A stretch of 54,056 nucleotides of DNA, taken from Opitutales bacterium. Its GTDB lineage: Bacteria > Verrucomicrobiota > Verrucomicrobiia > Opitutales > Oceanipulchritudinaceae. Both the position numbers and the translations under genes were made by a program. Position 1 is the first letter of the stretch. Each line of letters starts with the position of its first letter. Shown here piece by piece: positions 25,625-35,150 of this stretch. Under the pieces are notes generated by a model. That model saw nothing but the letters and a program-made list of their open reading frames with translations, had not been told where the DNA came from and did not search any database. Where the stretch lies: contig JAFGLA010000021.1 of the NCBI GenBank assembly GCA_016928295.1, positions 1 through 54,056 on the forward strand, given 5' to 3'.

Positions 25625-27370
25625 ATGCAGTTATATTCCAAATCCGGAGCGCAGGCTCTCTTTCTCTTAGCCGCCACAGCCATGCATAGCAACGCCCAGA
25701 GTGCCGGGGATGCACGCTACTATTTCGACTCTGTGCCCGTGGCGGGGGCAAGCCACGTACCGCCGCCACCCGGGCCGGAATGGGTCCGCAATGCCGTTTT
25801 TTACGAGATATATCCCCAGAGCTTCAAGGACAGCGACGGGGACGGGATAGGGGATTTGCGCGGCATAATCGGCAAGCTCGACTATGTGAAAAGCCTTGGC
25901 GTGGACGCAGTGTGGCTGAACCCCTTTTACGAGTCCCCCTTTCGCGACGCCGGTTACGACGTGTCCGATTACTGCAAGGTGGCGCCGCGCTACGGCACAA
26001 ACGACGACGCAAGGGAACTGTTCGCCAAGGCGCACGAGCTTGGCCTTCGCGTGATTATCGACTTTGTGCCCGGCCATACCTCGGTTGATCACCCATGGTT
26101 CAAACAGTCCTGCGAGCCGCAGATGAACGAGCGTTCAAACTGGTATGTGTGGACGAAAGGCACTTGGTTTGAGGGGATGGAGAGATACCGCGAGGGCTTC
26201 ATTCAGGGCTACTGCGATCGGGACGGCAATTACCTGTCCAATTTCTTCTGGCATCAGCCAGCGCTCAACTACGGCTATGGAAAGCCCGATGCGGCGCAGA
26301 GCTGGCAGCTTCCCGTGGATCACCCGGACATTCTCGCGCTGCGCGAGGAAATGAAGCGCATCATGCGTTACTGGCTGGACATGGGCGCGGACGGCTTCCG
26401 CATCGACATGGCTGGCAGCCTCGTCAAAAACGACCCCGAGCACCGCATTCTGGACTTCTGGCAGGATGTGCGCGACATGCTCGACAGAGACTATCCCGAG
26501 GCGTTCATAATATCCGAATGGTCGGACCCCGCGGTGGCACTGGATAGCGCATTCCATGCGGACTTTATGCACTGGTTCCCGGGCTACGACAGCCTTTGGG
26601 CCAACGAGACGAGCTTTTTCAACTGCTCAGGTCGTGGTGATATATGCCGCTTTCTTCATGCATACCTGCCTGCGCGGGCGGCAAGTGCGTCTAAGGGCTA
26701 CATTTCTCTTCCCGTGGGCAATCATGACCTTGCGCGCGTTAACCGACTAGGACGTGACAGAGTGGACGTAGAGATGATTTACGTTTTCCAGTTCGCGATG
26801 CCCAACGTGCCATTTATCTACTACGGGGACGAAATCGGGATGCGGGATTTGCCCGGGCTTACTTCGCGCGAGGGTTCGTACGGGCGCTCAAGTTGCAGGA
26901 CGCCCATGCAGTGGGACGCGGCCTTGCCGAACATGGGCTTCTCCTTCGGCGGAGCCGGGAACTTGTATTTCCCTGTGGACTCTTCATCCGACGCGCCTTG
27001 CGTCGCCGTTCAGGAGGGGGATTCAGCGTCGATGCTCAACTTTGTCCGCAGGCTTGTGGCGCTAAAGAAGGCCCATCCAGCGCTGGCCAACCATGCGGGT
27101 TTTGTCCCCGTGTACGCCATGCCCGGGCGCTATCCGTTCGTGTTTCAGAGGGAGGGTGGCGGGGAGCGCATACTCGTTGTAATCAACCCAGCGAACGAGC
27201 GTTTCGAGGTCGTTATCAATGGCGAGTTGCCAAATCACAACCGGCTTCTGTTTGGCAAGGGCGTTGTGATGAAGCGCCTGCCCGGGGAGACGGGGCTTGC
27301 CGTCCCGCCGAGAACCTACGCTGTCTATCTATTGGACATTCCGCAGGAAACATGCTTGTCCGCCGAGTAG
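25625..27370 (+). CDS. Secreted GH13 alpha-glucosidase/amylase
   Basis: The 581-residue enzyme has an N-terminal export signal (hydrophobic ALFLLAATAMHSNA, cleavage near NAQS) and a complete GH13 barrel: YEIYPQSFKDSDGDGIGDL, DAVWLNPFYESP, region I DFVPGHTS (His where DxxxNH is usual has become GH), region II GFRIDMAG with the nucleophile Asp, region III FIISEWSDP with the acid/base Glu, and region IV PVGNHDLAR with the transition-state Asp. The pattern is closest to oligo-1,6-glucosidase, alpha-glucosidase and trehalose synthase-like members. A C-terminal beta domain ends the protein. With the GH39 and GH26 enzymes it adds to the secreted polysaccharide-degrading set. Confidence 0.9.
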   Translation: MQLYSKSGAQALFLLAATAMHSNAQSAGDARYYFDSVPVAGASHVPPPPGPEWVRNAVFYEIYPQSFKDSDGDGIGDLRGIIGKLDYVKSLGVDAVWLNPFYESPFRDAGYDVSDYCKVAPRYGTNDDARELFAKAHELGLRVIIDFVPGHTSVDHPWFKQSCEPQMNERSNWYVWTKGTWFEGMERYREGFIQGYCDRDGNYLSNFFWHQPALNYGYGKPDAAQSWQLPVDHPDILALREEMKRIMRYWLDMGADGFRIDMAGSLVKNDPEHRILDFWQDVRDMLDRDYPEAFIISEWSDPAVALDSAFHADFMHWFPGYDSLWANETSFFNCSGRGDICRFLHAYLPARAASASKGYISLPVGNHDLARVNRLGRDRVDVEMIYVFQFAMPNVPFIYYGDEIGMRDLPGLTSREGSYGRSSCRTPMQWDAALPNMGFSFGGAGNLYFPVDSSSDAPCVAVQEGDSASMLNFVRRLVALKKAHPALANHAGFVPVYAMPGRYPFVFQREGGGERILVVINPANERFEVVINGELPNHNRLLFGKGVVMKRLPGETGLAVPPRTYAVYLLDIPQETCLSAE

Positions 27371-27387
27371 CATCGGGCCGCGTGTAC

Positions 27388-27468
27388 ACAAAAACGCCCG
27401 CGTTACTTGCCTTGGCCTGATGCTCCGTTTTGAGCATCGCTTGCCAAAGCCGTTCGCGGGCGTTTTGT
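27388..27468. terminator. Large branched hairpin between convergent genes (bidirectional terminator)
   Basis: The outer arms 27388-27402 and 27455-27468 pair (ACAAAAACGCCCGCG with CGCGGGCGTTTTGT). Inside, TTGGC pairs with GCCAA, and GATGCTC/GAGCATC forms a perfect 7-bp hairpin with loop CGTTTT. T-rich arms on both strands and the position between the convergent GH13 and gltA stops fit a two-way terminator. At 81 bases it is longer than a usual terminator. Confidence 0.6.
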
Positions 27469-27510
27469 CTCGGGAGTTATATATTTGCAAACACTCCCTA
27501 AAGGAAGCTT

Positions 27511-28791
<1,281 letters not shown>

Positions 28792-28927
28792 GGGTAACCT
28801 TGCTGTTGGGAAATGCTCTAGCTGCCTGTGTCGCCAGTCAACTCATAGCATAACTGCTTAGTGCTTTCTATGAAAGAGGTATGTAAAGAAATAAGTCTTC
28901 CAAGGAAGTTTGATTTTCAAACGCTCC

Positions 28928-29554
28928 CTATATGTTATCGAGAAAATTTCTGTAAAGAGTGAGTCCGTCGGCCTGGCTTTTTTCCGGGTGGAACTGCGTG
29001 GCGTAGCAGCGGCCCTTGCGCACGGCGCTGGCAAAGCGGGTGCCGCCGTATTCGGTGCTGCCCCAAATTATGGATTCGTCCTCGGGCACGGTGTAGTAGC
29101 TGTGGACAAAGTAGAACTGGCGCGACTGTCCGTCGAAGCATTTGCTGACGGGGTCTTCGCGCACGAAGTCCACGTTGTTCCAGCCCATGTGCGGGACTTT
29201 GAACTGCGGCGGCAGATTGAAGCGTTTGACCGTTCCGGCGAAGACGCCAAGGCAGGCACAGCGGCCCTCTTCGGAATAGCCGAACAGGGCCTGCTCGCCA
29301 AGGCAGATGCCGAAAAAGGGCTTGTCGGCTGCCACCCATTCGCGGATCGCGTTGTCAAAGCCCGTGGCTGAAAGAAGACGCATGCAATCGACTATCGCCC
29401 CCTGACCGGGGAAAACAAGCGCGTCCGCTCCGGCAAGGTCCGCCTTGTCCTGAACGATTCGTGCCTCGGCTCCGGCCTTTTCCCATGCGCGTAGAACGCT
29501 GCGCAGGTTGCCCATGCCGTAGTCTATGATTGCGAGTTTTGGTACGCGTTCCAT
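28928..29554 (-). CDS. hisH: Imidazole glycerol phosphate synthase, glutaminase subunit
   Basis: HisH supplies ammonia from glutamine to HisF for closing the imidazole ring. The 208-residue class I amidotransferase shows [11 protein letters not shown], the oxyanion strand PGQGA, catalytic Cys in [11 protein letters not shown] and the His-Glu pair in TQFHPEKSQ. The usual GICLGMQ reads GICLGEQ here, a modest departure next to the nucleophile. hisF is not adjacent. The start lies three bases after the stop of the mscS gene, implying cotranscription and coupled translation. Confidence 0.93.
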   Translation of the reverse strand: MERVPKLAIIDYGMGNLRSVLRAWEKAGAEARIVQDKADLAGADALVFPGQGAIVDCMRLLSATGFDNAIREWVAADKPFFGICLGEQALFGYSEEGRCACLGVFAGTVKRFNLPPQFKVPHMGWNNVDFVREDPVSKCFDGQSRQFYFVHSYYTVPEDESIIWGSTEYGGTRFASAVRKGRCYATQFHPEKSQADGLTLYRNFLDNI

Positions 29555-29557
29555 TGT

Positions 29558-30793
29558 CTATTTGTCGCCTAGGGGGAGATTCCCGTCGCGCAAAGGGGCA
29601 AAGTCAAGCGGGCGTTTTGTGTCGCCTGCAAGAAACAGCGTCTGCGTCGGGAATGCGAATTCGATGCCTTCGGCATTGTAACGTTCCAGAAGCTGGAAGT
29701 TGAACCACTGGCTGTATGCCATGTAGTCCCAGTAATCCGCCGGTGTGTACCAGTAGAGAACTATTATGTTCAGGCTGTCGGCGTTGAAGTCGCTGAAATA
29801 TACTCTGGATGGGAAGTTCGGGTTGTTTACGCTTCCTGATTCTTTTCTTCCGCCTTCCATCGGCGCGACGGCCAGAATCTCTTCAAGTATTTCGACGGCA
29901 CGCTTCACCTTGGCGGGCGGCGTGTCGTAAGTGATTGTGACGTTTAGCAGGCGGCGGATGCTGGGGCGGCGCGCAATGTTTTCGATGCTCTTGTTCGCCA
30001 GTTCGCCGTTGGGGATTGTAACCTGATGCCCTGTGAGGGTGCGGATTCGCGTGGAGCGCATTCCCACTTGCTCTACGGAGCCGTCGAAATTGTCCACCAC
30101 GATGCGGTCGCCCACGGTGAAGGGCTTGTCCGCGAATATTACGACCGAGCCAAATACGTTCTTTATTGAATCCTGTGCTGCAAGGGCCACGGCCAAGCCG
30201 CCGATGCCAAGACCGGCCAGTATGGATGTAACCTGCTTGTCGCTAAAGATTTGTATGACTTGAACGGCGACGAATACGCCCACTGTCACGCGAAGACTGG
30301 TGTGCAGGATGGGGACGAGCATGTCGTCCATCTTGTTGTCCGTGCGTGCAGCGTAGGAGCGGAAGGCGTCTGTTATTACGTCAACCATGCGCCATGCGAA
30401 AAGGCCGCAGGCGAGAGTGAAAAGAAGAGCGATGCCTGTGTGCAGGCCCTGAGCGACCCCCGCTGGCAGGTTTAGAAAGTGTTGACCGATGGACAGCCCG
30501 ACGACGACGGCAAACACCACCATTGTGCGCGAGGCCGCGTTGAGAAGGGAGGCATAGACGTTATGCCCCTTCCTGGCTGCGCGCTGGGACATTACAAGTA
30601 GCGCGTAGGAGAGCATTTTGCCCGCCGCGTAGGCTGCGACAATTGAGATAAATAGAGCGCCCCAGCGCCAGATTTCGTTGTCGAGCACCTGCTGGTTGAT
30701 AATGCCGTGGACCTGTTCCGCGCCCGCGTCTTGCAGGGTTTGGGCGCTTGGGCTTGTCAATGGCGCTTCTTGTGCCGGTGGTGTTTCGTTCAT
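29558..30793 (-). CDS. Small-conductance mechanosensitive channel (MscS family)
   Basis: The 411-residue protein has four or more N-terminal membrane helices (~38-170). Then comes the MscS pore helix, rich in Gly and Ala (LAGLGIGGLAVALAAQDSIK), followed by NVFGSVVIFADKPFTVGDRI and the beta domain with STRIRTLTGHQVTIPN. The C-terminal alpha/beta domain carries FNVTITYDTPP-like and YFSDFNADSLNIIVLYWYT stretches. MscS channels open on membrane tension and release solutes after hypo-osmotic shock. The gene lies between hisB and hisH on the same strand, with only three bases before hisH, an unusual setting for a channel. Confidence 0.92.
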   Translation of the reverse strand: MNETPPAQEAPLTSPSAQTLQDAGAEQVHGIINQQVLDNEIWRWGALFISIVAAYAAGKMLSYALLVMSQRAARKGHNVYASLLNAASRTMVVFAVVVGLSIGQHFLNLPAGVAQGLHTGIALLFTLACGLFAWRMVDVITDAFRSYAARTDNKMDDMLVPILHTSLRVTVGVFVAVQVIQIFSDKQVTSILAGLGIGGLAVALAAQDSIKNVFGSVVIFADKPFTVGDRIVVDNFDGSVEQVGMRSTRIRTLTGHQVTIPNGELANKSIENIARRPSIRRLLNVTITYDTPPAKVKRAVEILEEILAVAPMEGGRKESGSVNNPNFPSRVYFSDFNADSLNIIVLYWYTPADYWDYMAYSQWFNFQLLERYNAEGIEFAFPTQTLFLAGDTKRPLDFAPLRDGNLPLGDK

Positions 30794-31065
30794 GGGAGTT
30801 GGTCTTTCGGGTTTAGGACTATGGGGAGCAATCGCGAGAGTTACTCCCGTGAACGCGTGTCCGTCCAGTTAAGGCAAATCCACGGCGCGTCCAGTTCGAT
30901 GCGCGGGCGTGGATTTTATTCATAATTACAGAAGACGTGCAAATACTTGCGCGTTCCTGTTTTCATTCCTTTTCAAGCCAATGCCTCTCTTCGGATGTTG
31001 CCTGATTTTTCGAACAGGCTTTTCCCGGGGAACATGCCTTGGGCACCTGCAAGAGGCGCGTGCTG

Positions 31066-31662
31066 CTACAAAAGTCCCTTGGTGCTCGGGAGCGCGCCTT
31101 GACGGCGGGGGTCTATGCGGCAGGCGGCGTCGAGCGCACGGCCAAAGCCCTTGAAAATGGCCTCGGCAACGTGGTGCGGTTCCTGCCCGTATTCGAGCTG
31201 TACGTGCACGTTGGCACCCGCGCTGTTGGCAAAGCCCTGGAAGAACTCGCGCAACATGCCGATGTTGAAGTCTCTTACAAAGCACACGGTGGTGTCCGCC
31301 TTGTAAACGAGCATGGGTCTGCCGCCCATGTCCACGACTACGCGGGCCAGAGTCTCGTCCATTGGCTGGAAGAAAAAGCCGTAGCGGACTATGCCGAGCT
31401 TTGCCCCGAGCGCGTCCTTGAACGCCTGTCCGAGGGCTATGCCAACGTCTTCGACGGTGTGGTGGTAGTCCACCTCGATGTCGCCCTGCGCCTCGACACT
31501 CAGGTCGAAGAGGCCGTGCGCCGCGGCGAGCGTGAGCATGTGGTCAAAGAAGGGAATGCCTGTTTTGACCTCAGCCTTGCCGCTGCCGTCGATGTTGAGC
31601 TTTATCGCGATCTGCGTTTCCTTGGTATCGCGTTTGACTTCCGCTACACGTTCTTGCGCCAT
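31066..31662 (-). CDS. hisB: Imidazoleglycerol-phosphate dehydratase
   Basis: The 198-residue single-function dehydratase converts imidazole glycerol phosphate to imidazole acetol phosphate. Metal-binding motifs are [17 protein letters not shown] and [16 protein letters not shown] in the first repeat, and the second repeat shows [15 protein letters not shown] and [15 protein letters not shown], with the usual PSTKG-like end. There is no fused phosphatase, unlike the enterobacterial bifunctional HisB. The start overlaps the 3' end of hisC by 19 bases. About 270 bases then separate it from mscS. Confidence 0.95.
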   Translation of the reverse strand: MAQERVAEVKRDTKETQIAIKLNIDGSGKAEVKTGIPFFDHMLTLAAAHGLFDLSVEAQGDIEVDYHHTVEDVGIALGQAFKDALGAKLGIVRYGFFFQPMDETLARVVVDMGGRPMLVYKADTTVCFVRDFNIGMLREFFQGFANSAGANVHVQLEYGQEPHHVAEAIFKGFGRALDAACRIDPRRQGALPSTKGLL

Positions 31663-32747
31663 AGGTCTGCTGTTTGCAGGAGCTGGTCCATTTGCTCCGG
31701 CCTGCCAATGCTGATTCTTAGGAAGGATTCCGTCAAGGCATCGCCGGGAAAATATCTTACAAGTATGCGGTTTTCTTCGAGATAGGAGTAAAGAGAGGCC
31801 GCTGCTAGCGCAGGAGTTTCGTTTCCGCGCACGGGGGGCTGGGCAAAGACGAAGTTGCCGCTTGAGGGATAGACGAAGAAGCCGCGTTCGAGAAGGCCCG
31901 CCGTGAAGCTTTCGCGCGTTTCCTTGATTTTGGCGATCAGTTCGTCGTGGTATTCCACGTCTTTGAGCGCGGCGAGGGCACCTGCCTGACTTAGGCGGTT
32001 TACGTTGTAGCTGTCGCGCACCTTGTCGAGCAGGGCTATGATTTCCTCGGACGCGAGTGCGTAGCCGAGGCGCAGCCCTGCAAGGCCGTAGCTTTTGGAC
32101 AAGGAGCGGGTGATGACGAGGTTGGGCAGTTCCGCCAGCAGGGCTACTGCGTTGTTGCTGGCAAAGTCTGCGTATGTTTCGTCCACGACGAATACTCCGC
32201 CAAAGCCTTCCGCCGCGGCGCGCAGTTCTTCGGGCGCGAACTCGACTCCCGTCGGGGCGTTCGGGTTGGTGAGAAAAAAGAGGTTCGCCTTGCAGGCGCG
32301 GATCGCGTCAACGGGCAGCTTCATGTCGCGCGAGAAGGCAATTTTCTCCATGTTGGCGGCCTGAATCTGCGTTAGTACCGGGTATAGCGAGTAGCTTGGC
32401 TGGGTCATGCAGGCCATGCTTTCTGCGCCGGAGAATACGCGGGTCAATAGGGCGAGCACTTCGTCGCAGCCGTTGCCCACGAATACCTGCCCGAGCTTCA
32501 GTCCCGTCATCGCGGCGATGTGTTCGCGCAGGGGCTGGCTTGTCGGGTTGGGGTAGAGGCGCAGCTTTTCCACCTCTGCGGCCACGGCGGCGGCCACCGT
32601 GGGGCTTGCAGGGTAGGGCAGCTCGTTGGTGTTGAGCTTAATCCAACCCTCGCCCGTGGGCTGTTTGCCGGGCACGTAGGCGTGCATGGAACGGACCTGC
32701 GGCAGTGCGCGGTCGGCGGCCTGCCATTGTGTGCTGCTCTTGCTCAT
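31644..32747 (-). CDS. hisC: Histidinol-phosphate aminotransferase
   Basis: This PLP enzyme transaminates imidazole acetol phosphate to histidinol phosphate. From the ATG at 32747 it has 367 residues, the family norm; the frame continues to 32798 without family match. Motifs are [13 protein letters not shown] at the substrate-binding N-terminus, [33 protein letters not shown] with the PLP-binding Asp, and the Schiff-base Lys in [17 protein letters not shown]. The PLP could come from PdxH, also in this window. It overlaps hisB by 19 bases, so hisC-hisB are translationally linked. Confidence 0.95.
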   Translation of the reverse strand: MSKSSTQWQAADRALPQVRSMHAYVPGKQPTGEGWIKLNTNELPYPASPTVAAAVAAEVEKLRLYPNPTSQPLREHIAAMTGLKLGQVFVGNGCDEVLALLTRVFSGAESMACMTQPSYSLYPVLTQIQAANMEKIAFSRDMKLPVDAIRACKANLFFLTNPNAPTGVEFAPEELRAAAEGFGGVFVVDETYADFASNNAVALLAELPNLVITRSLSKSYGLAGLRLGYALASEEIIALLDKVRDSYNVNRLSQAGALAALKDVEYHDELIAKIKETRESFTAGLLERGFFVYPSSGNFVFAQPPVRGNETPALAAASLYSYLEENRILVRYFPGDALTESFLRISIGRPEQMDQLLQTADLWRKNV

Positions 32748-33072
32748 AGCTGTTGCTTTCCCATTTCGCACCATTATGTGCGCGGGAATTGCGAGCATAC
32801 ACCATTTGCGCGGGCAATATCCAGCCTGCTTTGCAAAAGCTGCGTTCGAGCCGCGTTCCCAACGGCGTTTTTAGATCCTTTGCGCGTGCGCGTGGATAGA
32901 GTGTATCTTCCATGCGTTTTGCGCAGGATTTTGAGCTTTTTTCGTGCAAGAATCCGGGTCTGATGTTACACATGGCATGACTGCAAATCCCTCTCCTGTG
33001 CCGCGTGACGCTTTTGGCATTCTCACGATGCGCGGAGCTTCCCAACTCTGAATCGTTCCCCCGCTTCGACAT
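32748..33072. other. Intergenic region between hisC and the GH26 gene
   Basis: These 325 bases separate divergent genes and should contain the promoters for hisC-hisB and for the GH26 gene. No gene, attenuator leader with a His run, or clear promoter is seen. Confidence 0.5.
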
Positions 33073-34881
33073 ATGCATTTGAACAAACTTCCATCAGGCA
33101 GGCGCGGTGTATTGGCCGCCGCTGCTCTTTGCGGGCTTTTCTCGACGCCTTTGTTCGGCTACGAGGATTTGTCCTTTTCTTCAACCAGCGGCTTGGTCCG
33201 GTTCGAGGCCGAAACCGGCACTCTTTCCGGCGCCACCGTTGTGACCGATCAGGCCAATTACACGGGCACTGGTGCGGTGTTTATCGACGAGGTCGGCGAA
33301 AGCGTTTCCTGGACCGGTTATGTCATGGAACCCGGGCTTTACCGCGTGACTTTGGGTTGCAAGTCCCCCTACGGCACCGAGGGGCAGAACAAGCACGCAA
33401 GCGTGAGCATCAACGGGCGCCAATTCGATGTCGAGCTGCCCAACACCCCGTATTTCACTTCCGTCTATCTTGGCGAAGTGTGGATGGAAGATGGCAACGA
33501 CATCGTGATTTCGGACAACTGGACCTGGTTCTACATCGACTGGATTCAGTTCGTGGCCATCGACACGGATGCCAACGACAACGACAGGGGCTACACCCGC
33601 AAGCAGAAGCTGCTTACCGGGCTGCTCGCCAATCAGGCAAAGGGCCTCACAGTGCCGAGCGGTCAGCAGGAGGAGGCGGATGCCGCCTACATTATCGAAA
33701 AGACCGGCAAGGCTCCCGCTATTATCTGCGAAGACTTTGTTTACTACGGCTCCGGCAGCCTTGACTACGGAGGAAACCCGGGCCAGTTGACCGAGAACGT
33801 CATCAAGCACTGGGAAGAGGGCTACATTGTAACGCTTTGCTGGCACTGGATTTCGCCGTCCGGCATTCCCAACACCACGGGCAAGGAGTGGTGGCGCTGT
33901 TTCTATTCCGAGCATTCGGAGTTTGACGTAGCCGCGGCCATGGCCGACCCGACAAGTAGCGATTACCAGCTTTTGGTGGCGGATATTGACCGCATTGCAG
34001 TGGAGTTGAAAAAGCTGGCAGATGCGAATGTGCCCGTTCTGTGGCGCCCGCTGCACGAGGCCGAGGGCAACCCCGCGGCCTGGGGCGGGGCTTGGTTCTG
34101 GTGGGGAGATGGTGGTTCGGAGCCGTTCAAGCAGCTCTGGCACCTGATGTACGATCGCCTTGAAAACTACCACGGACTAAAGAATCTTATCTGGGTTTAC
34201 ACCTGCACGGACCAGATGCAGACGAGTTGGTACCCGGGCGATGAATACGTGGACATCATCGGTATAGACCAGTACCCGAGCGACCGGACTAGCATTCTTC
34301 AGAGCACTTGGGACAATTTGAACACGACCTTTGGCAGTACGGGCAAACCTTTCGCGCTGACCGAGTTCGGCGGCGTGCCCAATCTTGAGGACATGTTGAG
34401 CGCGGGCATCAAGTGGCTCTATTTCGCGAGCTGGTATGGCGAAACCAACGGGCCGGAGAGCGTGGCGGACGCGGACTTGGTCGCGGCCTACACTTCGCGC
34501 GCCCTGATCAGTGCTGACGAGCTTGACCAGAATCTGGACGGCGTCACAAACGGCGTTTGCTGGAATCAGGATCTGCCTTTGCAGTTCACTCTTCAGCCTG
34601 CTCTGGGCCTTAATACGGGCGAATCTGTGGAGTATCTGGATCTTTTCGAGGATCCTTACGAGCATGATCTTTCCAATGGGAATCTGCTTGAGATGGACGG
34701 CGGATCAGTGGTCGTCGGGGCGGGCTTCGAGTTCATGGAGAGTGAAGACCTTGTGGGCTGGAGCAATATTACGCCGCAGTTCTATCAGTTCGGCGAAGAT
34801 GGAAGGGTACTCTTTGTGGTGCCTTTCAACGAGACAGAGCCAAGGTTCTATCGCCTGACGATTTATCAGGAGCCGCAGTAG
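33073..34881 (+). CDS. Secreted CBM35-GH26 beta-mannanase-like enzyme
   Basis: The 602-residue protein has a signal peptide (RRGVLAAAALCGLFSTPLFG, cleavage near residue 29). Residues ~38-165 form a CBM35-like carbohydrate-binding module (VRFEAETGTLSGATVVTD at its start and the DWIQF strand at its end). Residues ~170-480 are the GH26 barrel, with WHWISPSGIPN, the acid/base Glu in WRPLHEAEG and the nucleophile Glu in FALTEFGG. GH26 enzymes are mainly endo-beta-1,4-mannanases. The last ~100 residues are beta-rich, and the final part (VVGAGFEFMESEDLVGWSN) resembles a jelly-roll tail common in Verrucomicrobiota enzymes. No cell-wall anchor is visible. Confidence 0.9.
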   Translation: MHLNKLPSGRRGVLAAAALCGLFSTPLFGYEDLSFSSTSGLVRFEAETGTLSGATVVTDQANYTGTGAVFIDEVGESVSWTGYVMEPGLYRVTLGCKSPYGTEGQNKHASVSINGRQFDVELPNTPYFTSVYLGEVWMEDGNDIVISDNWTWFYIDWIQFVAIDTDANDNDRGYTRKQKLLTGLLANQAKGLTVPSGQQEEADAAYIIEKTGKAPAIICEDFVYYGSGSLDYGGNPGQLTENVIKHWEEGYIVTLCWHWISPSGIPNTTGKEWWRCFYSEHSEFDVAAAMADPTSSDYQLLVADIDRIAVELKKLADANVPVLWRPLHEAEGNPAAWGGAWFWWGDGGSEPFKQLWHLMYDRLENYHGLKNLIWVYTCTDQMQTSWYPGDEYVDIIGIDQYPSDRTSILQSTWDNLNTTFGSTGKPFALTEFGGVPNLEDMLSAGIKWLYFASWYGETNGPESVADADLVAAYTSRALISADELDQNLDGVTNGVCWNQDLPLQFTLQPALGLNTGESVEYLDLFEDPYEHDLSNGNLLEMDGGSVVVGAGFEFMESEDLVGWSNITPQFYQFGEDGRVLFVVPFNETEPRFYRLTIYQEPQ

Positions 34882-35005
34882 AAGGGTTCAGCCAATCATT
34901 TCACGGTTTATACAGGGAGGTGGCGCTTGGCTGCCTCCCTGCTTTGTGTAAGGACTATTGCGATTCTCAAATGTTTACCGAAACAGAAGGAGAAAGATTT
35001 TCTTA

Positions 35006-35034
35006 ACCACAGATTACGCAGATTTACACAGATT
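35006..35034. repeat. Degenerate 9-10-base tandem repeat of the ACACAGATT type
   Basis: Three near-identical units occur in a row: CACAGATTA (35008-35016), CGCAGATTT (35017-35025), ACACAGATT (35026-35034). From memory, similar repeats occur in intergenic DNA of many Verrucomicrobiota and other phyla; that was not checked. It lies in the 269-base gap between the GH26 gene and the convergent SGNH/TPR gene. Confidence 0.5.
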
Positions 35035-35150
35035 GAAGAAGGATAAGGAGGACTTGCATCTCTCGTAACCCACTTTTAAAGACGCTCCCTAATCCTTTTT
35101 CATCTGCGGATAAACAAATCTGGTTTCTTGGTTTTCCTTTGAGTATGGCC

